Below are positions 24,477-32,382 of a stretch of DNA of 42,969 nucleotides, piece by piece. Within the stretch, counting starts at the first letter, position 1. Each line of letters opens with the position of its first letter. This DNA is from Candidatus Sulfotelmatobacter sp. Lineage in GTDB: Bacteria > Acidobacteriota > Terriglobia > Terriglobales > Acidobacteriaceae. Location: NCBI GenBank assembly GCA_030041415.1, contig JASHNX010000162.1, forward strand, positions 1-42,969. The letters are read 5' to 3'. Position numbers and translations under genes: made by a program. The notes beneath the pieces were generated by a model. The model was given only the letters and a program-made list of their open reading frames with translations. It did no database searches and had not been told where the DNA came from.

Positions 24477-25643
24477 ATGAATTCCAGACGTGAGTTTCTC
24501 AGGCAAGCCGCAGGAACGGCATTCGCCGTCGCATTAACCCGGCCGATGCTGGCGCAGGCATTTCCCCAAGAACCAGCTATCAAGTTTCCGGGCGAAGAAG
24601 GAATGGTCCTGCGTTCGTTCCGCTTTGTCGATCTCGAATCTCCCGTCGAATATTTCAATACCTGGCTCACGCCCGTGCCGCACTTTTTCGTGCGTAACCA
24701 CATGCATGAGCCGACTGAACTCGACGCTGTCGAGTGGCGCCTTACAATCGGCGGCGAGGTGGAACAACCGCTTACGGTGAGCTACGCCGACTTGCGAAAA
24801 ATGGAAGTGCATTCGGTCGTCAACACGCTCGAGTGTGCTGGTAATGGCCGCGCATTTTATCGCCCGCAACTGCCAGGCATTCAGTGGGGCAAGGGAGCCG
24901 TGGGCACGGCTCGCTTTTCCGGACCGCGGTTGCGGGACGTGCTGCAGTGCGTCGGGGTCAAGCCAAGCGGCAAGCATCTGATGTTCCGCGGGCTCGATGA
25001 GGTTCCGGGCAAAGTCCCTCCCTTCATTCGCAGCATCCCGATTGAGAAAGCGCTGGATGGGGACACGCTTATAGCCACGCATATGAATGGTTCGCCGCTT
25101 ACCAAGCATCACGGTTTTCCGGCCCGCTTGCTTGTGCCGGGATGGATTGGATCGGCATCGTGCAAGTGGCTGACGGAACTTAAGCTTCTCGAAGCCGAGT
25201 TCCAGGGAAATTTCATGAGTCCCGGTTACCGCATGCCCAACCAGCCATTGCAGCCTGGTCAGGCTCCGGCGCCGGCCGATACGCATCCCGTGACCGCACT
25301 CACCGTAAAGTCAGTGATCGCCGGGCCGATCGACGGCGCGAATTTGAAGCGAGGCCAAGTTACGGTGCATGGCGCAGCCTGGGCGGGCGAAGCAGACATC
25401 GTCAAGGTTGACATCTCCGTCGACGGCGGCGGGAGCTGGAACGCAGCAACGCTGGCTCATGAACACGCGCACTATGCCTGGCGTTTGTGGAGTTACGCGT
25501 GGAAGCCGGCCAAAGCCGGAGACTATGAGATCCTGTCGCGTGCTACCGATAGCCAGGGACACATCCAGCCTCCCGCCGCGGCGTGGAACCCAGGCGGATA
25601 TCTGAATAATTCGATCGATCGGGTGAGCGTTCATGTCGGGTAG
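24477..25643 (+). CDS. sorA: Sulfite dehydrogenase molybdenum subunit (SorA-like, sulfite oxidase family)
   Basis: Periplasmic molybdopterin enzyme oxidising sulfite to sulfate. A Tat signal is present (SRREFLRQAAG, residues 3-13). The oxidoreductase molybdopterin domain includes the molybdenum-ligand cysteine C120 in NTLECAGNGR, R125, and the HHGFPARLLVPGWIGSASCKWL stretch (211-232). The C-terminal Mo-co dimerisation domain spans about 275-385 (VHGAAWAGEADIVKVDISVD then GSWNAATL). At 388 residues it matches SorA/SoxC-type subunits. The next gene, a small cytochrome c, overlaps it by 11 bases as in SorAB. Other sulfite oxidase-family substrates are possible, but the cytochrome partner favours sulfite. 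Confidence 0.87.
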   Translation: MNSRREFLRQAAGTAFAVALTRPMLAQAFPQEPAIKFPGEEGMVLRSFRFVDLESPVEYFNTWLTPVPHFFVRNHMHEPTELDAVEWRLTIGGEVEQPLTVSYADLRKMEVHSVVNTLECAGNGRAFYRPQLPGIQWGKGAVGTARFSGPRLRDVLQCVGVKPSGKHLMFRGLDEVPGKVPPFIRSIPIEKALDGDTLIATHMNGSPLTKHHGFPARLLVPGWIGSASCKWLTELKLLEAEFQGNFMSPGYRMPNQPLQPGQAPAPADTHPVTALTVKSVIAGPIDGANLKRGQVTVHGAAWAGEADIVKVDISVDGGGSWNAATLAHEHAHYAWRLWSYAWKPAKAGDYEILSRATDSQGHIQPPAAAWNPGGYLNNSIDRVSVHVG

Positions 25644-26010
25644 AAAGCGAGTCGTGGGCTGGTTCTGTGGGCCGTTGTTGTTAAGCCTGATTGCCGCCTC
25701 TGCAGGAATGGCTCAAGAAGCCTCCACCGCAAGCCCCACCGCAGAGCTTCCACCCGGCGCGATGCAAGCCAAGGCGACGGCAACCTGTCTTGAATGCCAC
25801 GAAGCCCGCATCATTTTGCAGCAAAGGCTAAACCCGGCGGCGTGGGCCAAGGAAGTCGACAAGATGGCGAAATGGGGCGCGCTGGTCGATCCCGCCGACC
25901 GCGACGCCTTGATTGATTACCTGAGCACCAACTTCAGCCCTGATAAGCCGCCTTATCAGCCGCCGCGGACCGTACGAGGCACAGCCGCGTCCGCTCACTC
26001 GTTGAAGTAA
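25633..26010 (+). CDS. sorB: Small c-type cytochrome, SorB-like electron acceptor
   Basis: A 125-residue periplasmic cytochrome with an N-terminal signal segment (about 8-27) and one haem site C52-L-E-C55-H56. A likely axial methionine is M78 (DKMAKWGALV). The domain ends with DRDALIDYLSTNF, the usual last helix of class I mini-cytochromes, then a Pro-rich tail. It overlaps the SorA-like gene by 11 bases, so the two are co-translated and probably form a heterodimer that passes electrons to the respiratory chain. The ccm genes at 33.6-36.4 kb could supply haem attachment. Confidence 0.85.
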   Translation: MSGRKRVVGWFCGPLLLSLIAASAGMAQEASTASPTAELPPGAMQAKATATCLECHEARIILQQRLNPAAWAKEVDKMAKWGALVDPADRDALIDYLSTNFSPDKPPYQPPRTVRGTAASAHSLK

Positions 26011-26054
26011 GACCGCGACCGGGGGCTCACTCGCGCACCTTGCTACAAAAGCAA

Positions 26055-26100
26055 AGCGCTGCCGACCCAGCACCGGCTTTGCGTGTGCTACGGCAGCGCT
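26055..26100. repeat. Large perfect inverted repeat between sorB and lysS
   Basis: AGCGCTGCCG (26055-26064) pairs with CGGCAGCGCT (26091-26100). Inside the loop AGCAC (26069-26073) pairs with GTGCT (26085-26089). This gives a stable two-part hairpin between the convergent sorB and lysS genes. It may act as a bidirectional transcription stop or be a palindromic dispersed element. No T-run follows on either strand. Confidence 0.55.
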
Positions 26101-26244
26101 GCTACTTCTAAGCCCAACACGGATACTCAAAAGTATAGGAACCTCTCGCTCCTCTTCCTAGTGATCGCGGGGGTTCCAGTCAGTTAGTAAGCAAGATTGA
26201 GTGAAAGGTTGACTCTTGTGCTCGGTCTGGTTTTTTCCCGAACT

Positions 26245-27810
26245 TTAGCTTTCCGCCTGATTTTCCGATGAGGGCGAACTCTTTTCCGGACGGAGCAGCG
26301 GGAACAGAATCACGTCGCGGATGGTATGCGAATCGGTCAACAACATAGCCAGGCGATCCACGCCGACGCCAACGCCGCCTGCCGGCGGCATTCCGTAAGA
26401 GAGCGCGCGTACGTAGTCTTCATCCATCTGATGAGCCTCCTCGTCGCCCCGCTCGCGTTCTTTCAACTGCGCTTCGAACCGCCGCCGCTGATCCTCGGGA
26501 TCGTTGAGCTCGCTGAATCCATTGGCGATTTCCATTTGCCCGGCGTAGATTTCGAATCGCTCGGTCCAGTCAGGTTCGTCCGGTTTTTGCTTCGATAAAG
26601 GCGAAATGGCAGTAGGGAATTCGTAGATGATTGTCGGCTGTGTGAGATGCTCCTCGGCGACGGCTTCAAATAGAGCCGCGATCGTTTTGCCCACGGGCTC
26701 GCCTGGATCATAGGCCATGTGCGAATGTGAGCGGTTGAAATGCTCGACCAGCTTCTTGACGCCGTCACTCGAAGCGAAATCGCTCATGCCTGGCTTTGCC
26801 CCGGATGAATCTGGCCAGAACTTGATGATCGCTTCCCGCATCGTCAACCGTTGCCAGTTGCCCCAGTCGATTTCCTGATCGCCCCACTTCGTCCTCGTGA
26901 TTCCATCGGGATGTTCCTTATCTTTTGTCACATCCTTTGCGGCCTGCATGATCAATTCTTGCGTCAGGTCCATCATGTCGTGGAAGTCGGCGTAGGCCTG
27001 GTAGTACTCGAGCATAGTGAACTCAGGATTCCACCGCCAGCCAAGGCCTTCATTGCGGAAATTCCGATTGATTTCGTAAACACGATCGAATCCGCCGACG
27101 ACGAGCCGTTTCAAATAAAGTTCCGGCGCGATCCGGAGATACAAGTCCATGTCGAGCGTGTTGTGATGGGTAACGAACGGCCGCGCGACCGCGCCGCCGG
27201 CGATGGGCTGCATCATCGGAGTTTCGACTTCCACGAATCCGTGCGCCTCCATGGTGCGCCGCAGCGACTGCACCAGTTTGCTGCGCTTGAGAAAAACTTC
27301 GCGAACCTCGGGATTCATCACCAGATCGACGTAGCGCTGACGGTAGCGCAACTCAACGTCCGTCAGACCATGCCACTTTTCGGGCAACGGCAAAAGGTCT
27401 TTGCTCAAAAATGTGATTTCGTCGACGTGAATGGTTAATTCGCCGGTTCGCGTGCGAAACAAATATCCGGCGACGCCAATGTGATCGCCAAGGTCGAGCA
27501 GTTTGTAGAGTTCGAAGCCCTTCTCGCCGACCGCATCTTTCTTGACATAAATCTGCAATCGCTGTCCGCCTTGTTGCAGGTGGCAGAATCCCGCCTTGCC
27601 CATCAGTCGGATCGCCATGATGCGGCCCGCAACGCGGACGTTAACGCGTGAATTCTCTAGCTGCTCAGCGGTTTTTTCGGAATAATCCGCCAGGATCTGC
27701 GGAATGGTGTGCGTGAACTCATACTTGCTGCGGTATGTTGTCTGACCGAGCGCCTCAATAGCTGTTAGCTTCTGCCTCCGCAGTTCGTAGATGTTTTCGT
27801 CGAGTGCCAA
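26245..27810 (-). CDS. lysS: Lysyl-tRNA synthetase, class II
   Basis: Complete 521-residue class II lysyl-tRNA synthetase, which charges tRNA-Lys. The N-terminal anticodon-binding OB fold is at about 55-140 (VNVRVAGRIMAIRLMGKAGF). Motif 2 contains FRNEG (251-255) and the EFTMLEYYQAYADF stretch, and motif 3 is GVGVDRLAMLLT (481-492). The length and order are those of bacterial LysS. It has a C-terminal tail (RPEKSSPSSENQAES) without a domain. The gene stands alone and is divergent from the small DNA-binding-like gene at 27940. Confidence 0.97.
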   Translation of the reverse strand: MALDENIYELRRQKLTAIEALGQTTYRSKYEFTHTIPQILADYSEKTAEQLENSRVNVRVAGRIMAIRLMGKAGFCHLQQGGQRLQIYVKKDAVGEKGFELYKLLDLGDHIGVAGYLFRTRTGELTIHVDEITFLSKDLLPLPEKWHGLTDVELRYRQRYVDLVMNPEVREVFLKRSKLVQSLRRTMEAHGFVEVETPMMQPIAGGAVARPFVTHHNTLDMDLYLRIAPELYLKRLVVGGFDRVYEINRNFRNEGLGWRWNPEFTMLEYYQAYADFHDMMDLTQELIMQAAKDVTKDKEHPDGITRTKWGDQEIDWGNWQRLTMREAIIKFWPDSSGAKPGMSDFASSDGVKKLVEHFNRSHSHMAYDPGEPVGKTIAALFEAVAEEHLTQPTIIYEFPTAISPLSKQKPDEPDWTERFEIYAGQMEIANGFSELNDPEDQRRRFEAQLKERERGDEEAHQMDEDYVRALSYGMPPAGGVGVGVDRLAMLLTDSHTIRDVILFPLLRPEKSSPSSENQAES

Positions 27811-27912
27811 AGGAACCTTTCCTGATCAAGAGAGGGAACTGCGATTATAAACAAGTCCCCCATTGCGACGAAGGTAGCCCTTGCCGCGTCGAGCCCCCGA
27901 AGCTTTTCCGAT

Positions 27913-27939
27913 TTGACGTACCATGGTACAATGGTACAT
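27913..27939 (+). promoter_or_regulatory. Palindromic operator-like element at the start of the ribbon-helix-helix gene
   Basis: GTACCATGGTAC (27918-27929) is a perfect 12-bp palindrome, followed at once by another half-site ATGGTAC (27931-27937). The half-sites overlap TACAAT (27927-27932), a plausible -10 box whose start point would fall on the ATG at 27940. An alternative reading uses TTGACG (27913-27918) as -35, placing the palindrome in the spacer. Confidence 0.45.
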
Positions 27940-28239
27940 ATGATCGATGAATCGAGGCTGCTGATTGAGCGGGTGCAAACCGGAGTGCGGATGGAGAAGC
28001 GGCTGCTCAAGATTCTGAAGGGTTTTGCGGAATATCACGACATGTCCCTTGGCGATCTTCTGGAGGGTATTGTGCTTCATGCCTTCGACGGCAAGACGCC
28101 GTTCAGCGCGGCTTCGCTCGATCGCATCCGGGAGCTCAAGCGTTTTTACGATTTCGATCTGGACTCAAGTGCGAGCCACCGGTTGAAAGAAATCAAATCG
28201 CGACGCGGGAAACCTGTGGGCGAAGTGAAAGAGGGTTAA
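27940..28239 (+). CDS. Small probable ribbon-helix-helix DNA-binding protein
   Basis: A 99-residue protein. The middle part (about 18-48, VRMEKRLLKILKGFAEYHDM then SLGDLLEGIVLHAF) has the strand-helix-turn-helix pattern of Arc/MetJ-type ribbon-helix-helix proteins; the rest is a basic helical tail (HRLKEIKSRRGKPVGEVK). I chose ATG 27940 over ATG 27931 and an upstream TTG at 27913, because the latter two lie within the palindromic promoter element. A DNA-binding protein behind a palindrome suggests autoregulation. It precedes a small membrane protein gene by three bases, so they are an operon. The family is familiar from acidobacterial genomes but has no known function. Confidence 0.65.
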   Translation: MIDESRLLIERVQTGVRMEKRLLKILKGFAEYHDMSLGDLLEGIVLHAFDGKTPFSAASLDRIRELKRFYDFDLDSSASHRLKEIKSRRGKPVGEVKEG

Positions 28240-28242
28240 GCG

Positions 28243-28575
28243 ATGAATGGCCGAATAAAGATCGCAATCTGTGTGCTGCAGTACACGCTGGGAATCGCGA
28301 TTTTGATCGAAGCCATTCTGTTCGTGATGCCATCGGCGCGGCACGATTTTAGCCGCACACACATGCCGGACATCGTTCGGCTAGCCTTAGGGTGGGGCGA
28401 GATTGTGGGCTCAATCTTGTTGCTGATCCCGCGCACGGCGCTGCGTGGAGCGTGGCTTCTGTTTGCAGTATTTGTGCTGGCTATTGCGGTTCATCTGCTG
28501 CATGGAATGTTCAACGTGGGAAATTTGGCTATTTACACTGCGGCCGCGTACGCCGTCGCAATTGGAAAGAAATAG
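28243..28575 (+). CDS. Small four-helix membrane protein
   Basis: A 110-residue integral membrane protein with about four hydrophobic segments (near 7-28, 45-62, 67-86 and 92-108). The pattern resembles DoxX-like or DUF4149-type small membrane proteins: a charged loop RHDFSRTHMPD after helix one and LGWGEIVGSILLLIPR in helix two. No catalytic motif is visible. It follows the ribbon-helix-helix gene by three bases and precedes the next gene by three, so the three probably form one transcript. Function unknown. Confidence 0.7.
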   Translation: MNGRIKIAICVLQYTLGIAILIEAILFVMPSARHDFSRTHMPDIVRLALGWGEIVGSILLLIPRTALRGAWLLFAVFVLAIAVHLLHGMFNVGNLAIYTAAAYAVAIGKK

Positions 28576-28578
28576 GGA

Positions 28579-29013
28579 ATGGTGGTCGTGCCAATCACGG
28601 AATCGGGCCTCGGTAACCACGAACTTCTCGTGCGATTCGAGTGCGATACTGACCCCGATGTTCCCTTCCATCACGCCGATCACGTGCGCCTGGCCTTTGC
28701 CTATTTGTCGTGCTATCCCGTGCTGCAGGCTTTAGAGAAATTCTCGGCAGGTCTCCAAAAATTCGCTGCCCGGCGTGGCAAAACCGAACTCTATCACGAG
28801 ACTATCACCTGCTCTTATTTCTTTCTGATTCATGAGCGCATGGCGCGCCACCCCGGCATCAATTGGAACGACTTTGCCACGCGAAATGCTGATCTGCTCG
28901 TCTGGAAGGATGGCGTACTCAGCCGTTATTATGAAAAAGCAACACTGAACAGCGATCTGGCACGGAGGGTTTTCATCCTGCCGGACAAAAGTTTGCCGCA
29001 GGCCTCGGGTTGA
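28579..29013 (+). CDS. Conserved protein of unknown function (HHADHVRLAF / YHETIT family)
   Basis: A 144-residue soluble protein. Conserved-looking blocks are FHHADHVRLAFAYLSCYPVL (about 30-49), YHETITCSYFFLIHERMAR (about 71-89) and ARRVFILPDK at the end, with a helix-rich body. I recall similar proteins in several phyla, often annotated as hypothetical, with the histidines retained; the pairs HH...H and YHET could bind a metal. No enzymatic role is known to me. It belongs to the same short operon as the ribbon-helix-helix and membrane protein genes, with three bases separating it from the latter. Confidence 0.7.
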   Translation: MVVVPITESGLGNHELLVRFECDTDPDVPFHHADHVRLAFAYLSCYPVLQALEKFSAGLQKFAARRGKTELYHETITCSYFFLIHERMARHPGINWNDFATRNADLLVWKDGVLSRYYEKATLNSDLARRVFILPDKSLPQASG

Positions 29014-29083
29014 AGTCGCCTGGTATCGGCGTTACTATTAGCCTCGTCTGAGCGTGTTCGTCGAATAACGATTCAAGATCGCG

Positions 29084-29440
29084 ATGCCGCAAAACTATAT
29101 TCCCATCTTCGTTTTCGTTGGCGTGATTGCAATCCTTCTGCCGCTGACGCTGCTCGCAGCCAAGCTGGTGCGTCCCGAGAATCCCACCAAAACCAAGCTC
29201 ATGCCCTATGAATGCGGCATTGATCCGGTGGATAATGCGCGCGGCCGCTACACCGTGCGTTATTACATCATCGCCATTTTGTTTGTGGTGTTCGACGTGG
29301 AAACGATTTTTCTGTTTCCCTGGGCGGTCAAGTTCAAGGCTCTCGGCTTGTTTGGTTTCATCGAGATTCTAATCTTTCTTGCAATCCTCATAGCTGGTTA
29401 CGTGTGGGTCTGGAAAAAAGGCGCGCTGGAGTGGGTTTAG
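29084..29440 (+). CDS. nuoA: NADH-quinone oxidoreductase subunit A
   Basis: Membrane subunit of respiratory complex I, 118 residues with three transmembrane helices (about 7-27, 60-83, 88-111). The typical loop sequence MPYECGIDPVDNARGRYTVR and the following YYIIAILFVVFDVETIFLFPW are the hallmark of NuoA. The gene is complete. The usual neighbour nuoB does not follow: a PH-like gene starts three bases after its stop. The rest of complex I must lie elsewhere, or this is a second copy. Confidence 0.95.
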   Translation: MPQNYIPIFVFVGVIAILLPLTLLAAKLVRPENPTKTKLMPYECGIDPVDNARGRYTVRYYIIAILFVVFDVETIFLFPWAVKFKALGLFGFIEILIFLAILIAGYVWVWKKGALEWV

Positions 29441-29443
29441 CGA

Positions 29444-29776
29444 ATGGATGCCGCGCCCGACGTTCCCTTGGATAGTTCTCCAGTCGAAACCTTTGCCGCC
29501 AGCCGATGGACGCAGGGTAATTTTGTCTTCCCGACGAAGATCGTGGTCAGCCCGCAGCGGGTTAGCCGCGTCAAATCGCGACTGTTCGGCAGCAACGAAG
29601 AGACAATTCCAATGTCCAAGGTTGCCTCGGTGCACATTAAGACGGGTGTGATTTGGTCGGAAATTGTGATCGAATCTGCGGGCGGAGCGGATCCCATTAC
29701 AAGCTACGGTCACCGCAAGACGGATGCGCAACGCATTCGTGACCTGATCGAGCAATATCAGTCGCAGACGCGATAA
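29444..29776 (+). CDS. Small bacterial PH-like domain protein
   Basis: A 110-residue soluble protein. The order of strands (GNFVFPTKIVVSPQRVSRVK, then ETIPMSKVASVHIKTGVIWS, EIVIESAGG, ITSYGHR) and the final helix DAQRIRDLIEQYQSQ fit a bacterial pleckstrin-homology-like fold (bPH). Such domains are usually membrane or protein-binding modules without enzyme activity. It begins three bases after nuoA, so it is probably co-transcribed, but a role in complex I is not established. Confidence 0.65.
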   Translation: MDAAPDVPLDSSPVETFAASRWTQGNFVFPTKIVVSPQRVSRVKSRLFGSNEETIPMSKVASVHIKTGVIWSEIVIESAGGADPITSYGHRKTDAQRIRDLIEQYQSQTR

Positions 29777-29814
29777 GAGCCTCGCTCTCTTAGCCAGGGA
29801 GGATTAAGGCCAGC

Positions 29815-30159
29815 TTACTCCACTTCGCGCAGGCGAGCGGCCTTTCCCTTCAGCCCGCGCAAATAATAGAGCTTCGCCCGTCGGACTTTCGAGGAACGCA
29901 CAACGTCGACTTTGTCGATCACTTTCGAGTGCATGGGGAAGATGCGCTCCACTCCCTGGCCGAAGCTGATCTTGCGCACGGTGAAGCTGGCCTGCGGACC
30001 GCGGTCGCGCTTGATTACGACGCCTTCAAACGCCTGCAGACGTTCTTTATCGCCTTCTTTGATCTTTACATGTACTCGGACGGTATCGCCCGCGTGAAAT
30101 TCGGGAACGTCGGTCCGTTGCGTTTTGGCCAAAAGCTTTTCAATGACTAAGTTCGACAT
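29815..30159 (-). CDS. rplS: 50S ribosomal protein L19
   Basis: Complete L19 of 114 residues, at the 30S-50S interface. The sequence has the expected [50 protein letters not shown] and [20 protein letters not shown] blocks. It is the last gene of the rpsP-khpA-rimM-trmD-rplS operon and follows trmD by 68 bases. No attenuator hairpin is obvious in that gap. Confidence 0.98.
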   Translation of the reverse strand: MSNLVIEKLLAKTQRTDVPEFHAGDTVRVHVKIKEGDKERLQAFEGVVIKRDRGPQASFTVRKISFGQGVERIFPMHSKVIDKVDVVRSSKVRRAKLYYLRGLKGKAARLREVE

Positions 30160-30227
30160 GATGATGAGTCCTTCTTGAATTTTTAAGCTTGATGTTGCTT
30201 CGCTAAACTCAGCCAGAATCTCCCGAA

Positions 30228-31106
30228 TCAGCTCCGGATCGCTGAGTTCACGCGGCGCAGCTCGGATTTATCCGTTCCGTCTTGCTGTCCATCTTCTTTC
30301 AAGCTATTTTTCTTCCAACTATCCAAAAGCCTTGCTTCTTGCTCGTTTAGCGCCGAACCTTCGAGCAAGTCCGGGCGATTGCGCAAAGTCTTTTCCAGTG
30401 CACGCTGCCGCCGCCATCGTCGGATTTCCTCGTGATTGCCGGTCATCAACGCTTCCGGCACCGCCATACCGCGAAACTCAGCCGGCCGCGTATAGTGCGG
30501 ATAATCCAGCAATCCGTTCGAACCACAGGTGGAATCGGCACCCGCCGCGATCTTTGCCTTCACGCCGGTCGTAAACGACTCCTGCTGCGTTGACGCCTCG
30601 TTTCCTACGGCTCCGGGCAACAGCCGCAACACGGCTTCGACAATGACCGCTGCGGCAATTTCACCGCCGCTGAGAACGTAATCTCCGACCGAAAGTTCCC
30701 GGTCAGCCAGAAAATCCGCGACCCGTTCATCTACGCCTTCGTAGCGCCCGCAAATCAAAACCATCCTATCGAGCTGTGATAACTCCGCAGCAACCGTCTG
30801 CGTGAATCGCTCGCCTTGCGCCGAAAGCAGAATGACCGATTGCTTCGCTCGCCCGGCGATGCGATCTTCTCTCGCCACGACGCCGAGCGAATCCAAACAC
30901 TCAAACAGCGGTTCCGGCTTCAGTACCATGCCTTCGCCGCCGCCAAACGGGCGATCATCCACAGTACGGTGACGATCGTGAGTAAACTCGCGAAGGTCGT
31001 GTAGCTGAATCGTCGCCAGGCCCATTTCCTGAGCCCGGCGCGTGATGCCGTAATCCAGCGGCCCGCAAAAGAAGTCCGGAAATATCGTTACAATATCGGC
31101 CTTCAT
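30228..31106 (-). CDS. trmD: tRNA (guanine-N1)-methyltransferase TrmD
   Basis: SPOUT-fold enzyme forming m1G37 in tRNA, which prevents frameshifting. The N-terminus [13 protein letters not shown], the [13 protein letters not shown] segment, the knot region [20 protein letters not shown] and the C-terminal [11 protein letters not shown] and [10 protein letters not shown] motifs are all present. With 292 residues it is somewhat longer than E. coli TrmD because of a charged C-terminal tail ([20 protein letters not shown]). It starts 14 bases after rimM in the classic operon. Confidence 0.97.
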   Translation of the reverse strand: MKADIVTIFPDFFCGPLDYGITRRAQEMGLATIQLHDLREFTHDRHRTVDDRPFGGGEGMVLKPEPLFECLDSLGVVAREDRIAGRAKQSVILLSAQGERFTQTVAAELSQLDRMVLICGRYEGVDERVADFLADRELSVGDYVLSGGEIAAAVIVEAVLRLLPGAVGNEASTQQESFTTGVKAKIAAGADSTCGSNGLLDYPHYTRPAEFRGMAVPEALMTGNHEEIRRWRRQRALEKTLRNRPDLLEGSALNEQEARLLDSWKKNSLKEDGQQDGTDKSELRRVNSAIRS

Positions 31107-31120
31107 CGCGAAACCTAACC

Positions 31121-31672
31121 TTACCGCTTCTTATCTCTCGACTGCGCTTGCTCGCGCTTTTCTTCGCCGGTAAGCGGAGCATTCACATCCAGCAGCCCGT
31201 CCGGAAGTTTCATGCGAACTTGCTTTCGTTGCACGTCTATCCGCTCGAGATACGCCTCGGCAAACGGAATATCCAGCAACTTCGCGTGAACACCTCGCAC
31301 ACTCAGCAGGGGCGCTTCACCGGTTCCGAACTGGACGTGGTCGATTTGCCCAATCTCGCGATCCCGATCGAACACGGCGCAACCAATCAGATCGCTGACG
31401 TAGTTCCACCCGGCCTGTAATTTAGAGCGCCGGCTGCGTGGAACCTGCAATTCGCAACCGACTAGACTTTCGGCTGCGGAAATCGAATCGACGCCGGCAA
31501 ACTTAAAAACTATCAATCCTTTGTGCGGCCAGAAATCTTCAAGCTCTAATTCGCGCCGGGGCGAATTTGCTTCGCGCATCGCGAGCAACTTCATGCCGGC
31601 CTCGAACCGATCAGGAATGTCGCTGAAAACTTCGCAGGCAACTTCTCCGCGCCGGCCCTGCGTTTTCACCAC
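31121..31672 (-). CDS. rimM: Ribosome maturation factor RimM
   Basis: 16S rRNA processing protein that binds ribosomal protein S19. From GTG 31672 it has VKTQGRRGEVACEVFSDIPD (RimM N-terminal barrel) and a PRC-barrel domain from about residue 90 (GWNYVSDLIGCAVFDRDREI). The residues just upstream in the same frame, FITLARV (31673-31693), belong to the first RimM strand. The real start therefore probably lies further upstream, but the frame has no ATG, GTG or TTG between 31672 and the khpA stop. The coordinates given use the first canonical start. It sits between khpA and trmD. Confidence 0.88.
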   Translation of the reverse strand: MVKTQGRRGEVACEVFSDIPDRFEAGMKLLAMREANSPRRELELEDFWPHKGLIVFKFAGVDSISAAESLVGCELQVPRSRRSKLQAGWNYVSDLIGCAVFDRDREIGQIDHVQFGTGEAPLLSVRGVHAKLLDIPFAEAYLERIDVQRKQVRMKLPDGLLDVNAPLTGEEKREQAQSRDKKR

Positions 31673-31776
31673 GCGCGCGAGCGTAATGAACTCACCGCTT
31701 GATTCAGGATTGCCGATGTCCGCTTCTAGTTCCTCGTAATTCTGCCGGTTGCGGCAAAAGCATTCCGGCGCAGATC

Positions 31777-32019
31777 CTAATCGATGACTTCCAGCGTGTA
31801 GCGCTTGCGAGCTCGCATTGCCGCAGCGTTCAGCAGTGCACGCAAGGCGCGCACATTGCGCCCTTGCCTGCCGATAATTTTGCCCACATCTCCCTCGGCG
31901 ACTTCCAGTTCAATCACGCCGTCGTCGAACTGCTCGACAAAAACCTCGTCAGGGGCGTCGACCATCCATCTGGCAATCTTCTCGATCAGAACGCGAACGT
32001 CTGCAGCGGCTTCGCTCAT
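31777..32019 (-). CDS. khpA: KH-domain RNA-binding protein KhpA (YlqC family)
   Basis: An 80-residue single KH-domain protein. The GxxG loop is in VGKIIGRQGRNVRALRALLN (GRQG), followed by the usual MRARKRYTLEVID end. It starts two bases after the stop of rpsP. In other bacteria KhpA pairs with KhpB to bind many RNAs and affect cell division; here the conserved location between rpsP and rimM supports the identification. The N-terminus (VRVLIEKIARWMVDAPDEVF) also fits the family. Confidence 0.94.
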   Translation of the reverse strand: MSEAAADVRVLIEKIARWMVDAPDEVFVEQFDDGVIELEVAEGDVGKIIGRQGRNVRALRALLNAAAMRARKRYTLEVID

Positions 32020-32021
32020 GG

Positions 32022-32276
32022 TTACGCTACAGAGACCGCCGGAGCCGCCGGCTTCGAATAAAGCTTGCCCACGCGTTCTGACATCTGCGCACCCTTCGAA
32101 ACCCAGTAATCCACGCGATCGCGCTTTAGTTCAACGCTGGCGGGATTGGTCCGCGGATTATAGGTTCCAACCACTTCCACCGGCCGGCCGTTGCGCGCGC
32201 GGGCCTTTTCAATCACCACGATGCGGTAATGGGGCTGTTTGCGCGCACCCATTCGCGCCAATCGAATCATCAACAC
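32022..32276 (-). CDS. rpsP: 30S ribosomal protein S16
   Basis: Complete S16 of 84 residues. It opens with MLMIRLARMGARKQPHYRIV, has VVIEKARARNGRPVEVVGTY and NPRTNPASVELKRDRVDYW, and ends in a short Ala/Ser tail. It is the first gene of the operon and is preceded by a good promoter at 32329-32357. It starts 46 bases downstream of the predicted transcription start. Confidence 0.98.
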   Translation of the reverse strand: MLMIRLARMGARKQPHYRIVVIEKARARNGRPVEVVGTYNPRTNPASVELKRDRVDYWVSKGAQMSERVGKLYSKPAAPAVSVA

Positions 32277-32328
32277 AGAGAAGTATCCTTGTTCCGGAAG
32301 AGTCCGGCGAGATCAAGACAAACACTTA

Positions 32329-32357
32329 TTATGCCGGAACTTAGGTGTAGTGGCAAG
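32329..32357 (-). promoter_or_regulatory. Sigma-70 promoter of the rpsP-rplS operon
   Basis: On the minus strand TTGCCA (32352-32357) is separated by exactly 17 bases from CATAAT (32329-32334). Both hexamers match the housekeeping consensus in 5 of 6 positions or close to it. The predicted start is near 32322, about 46 bases before the rpsP ATG. Confidence 0.7.
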
Positions 32358-32382
32358 AACCAGTGATAAAGGTCCTTCCCAC

